A stretch of DNA of 64,000 nt from the NCBI RefSeq assembly GCF_014529985.1, contig NZ_JACVMU010000005.1, positions 62,001 to 126,000 on the forward strand. Reading direction: 5' to 3'. The translations under genes were made by a program, and so were the position numbers. The DNA comes from Leucobacter sp. cx-42 (GTDB lineage: Bacteria > Actinomycetota > Actinomycetes > Actinomycetales > Microbacteriaceae). The notes beneath the pieces were generated by a model, which saw nothing but the letters and a program-made list of their open reading frames with translations, searched no databases and was not told the DNA's origin. Position 1 is the first letter of the stretch, and each line of letters opens with the position of its first letter. Below, in pieces: positions 63,286-64,000 of this stretch.

Positions 63286-63779
63286 TCTCCCGTACCCCGC
63301 TCCGCAGTCTGCCGCCGTGCTTCGATCGCGTCAGGCCCATACTGTTCAGGGTGCTGCGCCTTGTACGCGAGGAGGTCGCGCACGTTCTTCTGCACGACCG
63401 TGACCGCAAACACCGTCATCGCGAAGGTCATGCCATACAGCCCGTTCTCACTCGGCAAAAGCGGACTGTTCCACAGACCCCACGCAAGCAGCACGATGCT
63501 CAGCCCGAGTCCAAGCCACGAGACGCCGAGATACAGCGAGGTCACGGGTACACCCTCGTGACGGTCGCGCACCGACTTCTGCAGGCCGACCGCACTCACG
63601 ACGCCGAAGAAGAACGCGCCAAGGAAGAAGCCCTTCTCGAAGGGTTCCATGTCTGCCCGCCACAGACTCACGAAGTACACGACGACACCAAGCGCCAGCG
63701 CGGCCCATGATGCGCCGATGAACGCGCTCGTTGGTCTGCCAAATTGTGCCCGCTGGGCGGGGCTGTTTTCTATGGTCAT
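63282..63779 (-). CDS. YiaA/YiaB-like membrane protein
   Basis: 165 aa with two copies of a two-helix unit: SAFIGASWAALALGVVVYFVSLW plus KGFFLGAFFFGVVSAVGLQKSVRD, and SLYLGVSWLGLGLSIVLLAWGLW plus GLYGMTFAMTVFAVTVVQKNVRD. The repeated SWxALxLG and QKxVRD ends identify the YiaAB two-helix family. Function unknown. A charged C-terminal tail of about 30 residues follows. GGAGCCTTCAGC precedes the ATG. Confidence 0.88.
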   Translation of the reverse strand: MTIENSPAQRAQFGRPTSAFIGASWAALALGVVVYFVSLWRADMEPFEKGFFLGAFFFGVVSAVGLQKSVRDRHEGVPVTSLYLGVSWLGLGLSIVLLAWGLWNSPLLPSENGLYGMTFAMTVFAVTVVQKNVRDLLAYKAQHPEQYGPDAIEARRQTAERGTGD

Positions 63780-63929
63780 GCTGAAGGCTCCTCTGTTCGA
63801 AGGTGGTTCAGCGTAGCCCTGTCATTCAATCGCAGTTCAAGCCCAAACGCGCGATGGCCCCCAGTTCACGCCAGGGTCGTCAACAGATGCACAGCGAGCC
63901 AGAGGAGCACACATTCCGAGCACGCAAAA

Positions 63930-63968
63930 GCCCCCGGAAAGCCAGTGTGGATAACTGTCTCCGGGGGC
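63930..63968 (-). terminator. Hairpin near the right edge
   Basis: GCCCCCGGA pairs with TCCGGGGGC around a 21-base loop; on the minus strand TTTTGCG follows. It is probably the terminator of a minus-strand gene beyond the window. 63780-63929 holds only the upstream region of the YiaAB-like gene. Confidence 0.7.
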
Positions 63969-64000
63969 CTGCGTACGATCTCCCGCGCGGCCCGCACAGG

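Overview
The window is high-GC actinobacterial DNA. Codons end mostly in G or C, start codons include GTG, Shine-Dalgarno sites look like AGGAG, and there is a LAxTG-type sortase substrate. The gene set (amino-acid and peptide importers, PucR and GntR-FCD regulators, selenocysteine formate dehydrogenase) fits Microbacteriaceae, perhaps near Leucobacter. That placement is inference from gene style, not from a marker gene. I see no rRNA, CRISPR array, prophage or recognisable IS transposase.

Layout. 1-1.4 kb: end of a polar amino-acid ABC importer. 1.65-10.1 kb: POT peptide transporter, repeat-rich LANTG wall protein, pyrE, DAACS symporter, APC permease. 10.1-20.8 kb: GntR regulator, then a seven-gene minus-strand operon in which a Dpp-type ABC importer lies between two amidohydrolases, with a divergent FadR-like regulator and MFS exporter. 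21-25.5 kb: a second amino-acid ABC importer and lysA. 25.6-35.6 kb: three PucR-type regulators with a sirtuin, an amidase and a TPP enzyme. 35.7-41.4 kb: 2-hydroxyacid dehydrogenase divergent from an MHS transporter, YtcJ-like amidohydrolase and M20 amidohydrolase. 41.5-47.6 kb: P1B ATPase, DUF559-type protein, aroQ-purA, TetR with a divergent HPP protein. 47.7-53.0 kb: three-subunit selenocysteine formate dehydrogenase. 53.4-58.5 kb: a lactococcin 972-type bacteriocin locus with three paralogous lipoproteins and a MacAB-like ABC system. 58.7-63.3 kb: selD (minus strand), tRNA-Sec, selA and selB (plus strand). 63.3-63.8 kb: a YiaA/B-like membrane protein.

How the parts work together. The fdh genes and selD/selC/selA/selB form one functional unit: the alpha subunit is read through an in-frame UGA (codon 189) followed by a SECIS-like hairpin, and every factor needed for selenocysteine insertion is encoded 8-15 kb away. 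The bacteriocin locus sits between them, with eight-base or four-base start/stop overlaps through most of its length. Much of the first 45 kb is uptake plus amide or amine hydrolysis, each module beside its own regulator, as expected of an organism that uses amino acids and peptides.

The most unusual non-coding content is two repeat families. Family I has 13 copies of a 54-76 bp near-perfect palindrome, nearly all just after stop codons, whose two arms vary together. Family II has four copies of a roughly 105-nt branched-hairpin element with conserved pairing and compensatory changes. An 11-mer (GGGCGCGGATC) also recurs far above chance, with a strand skew.
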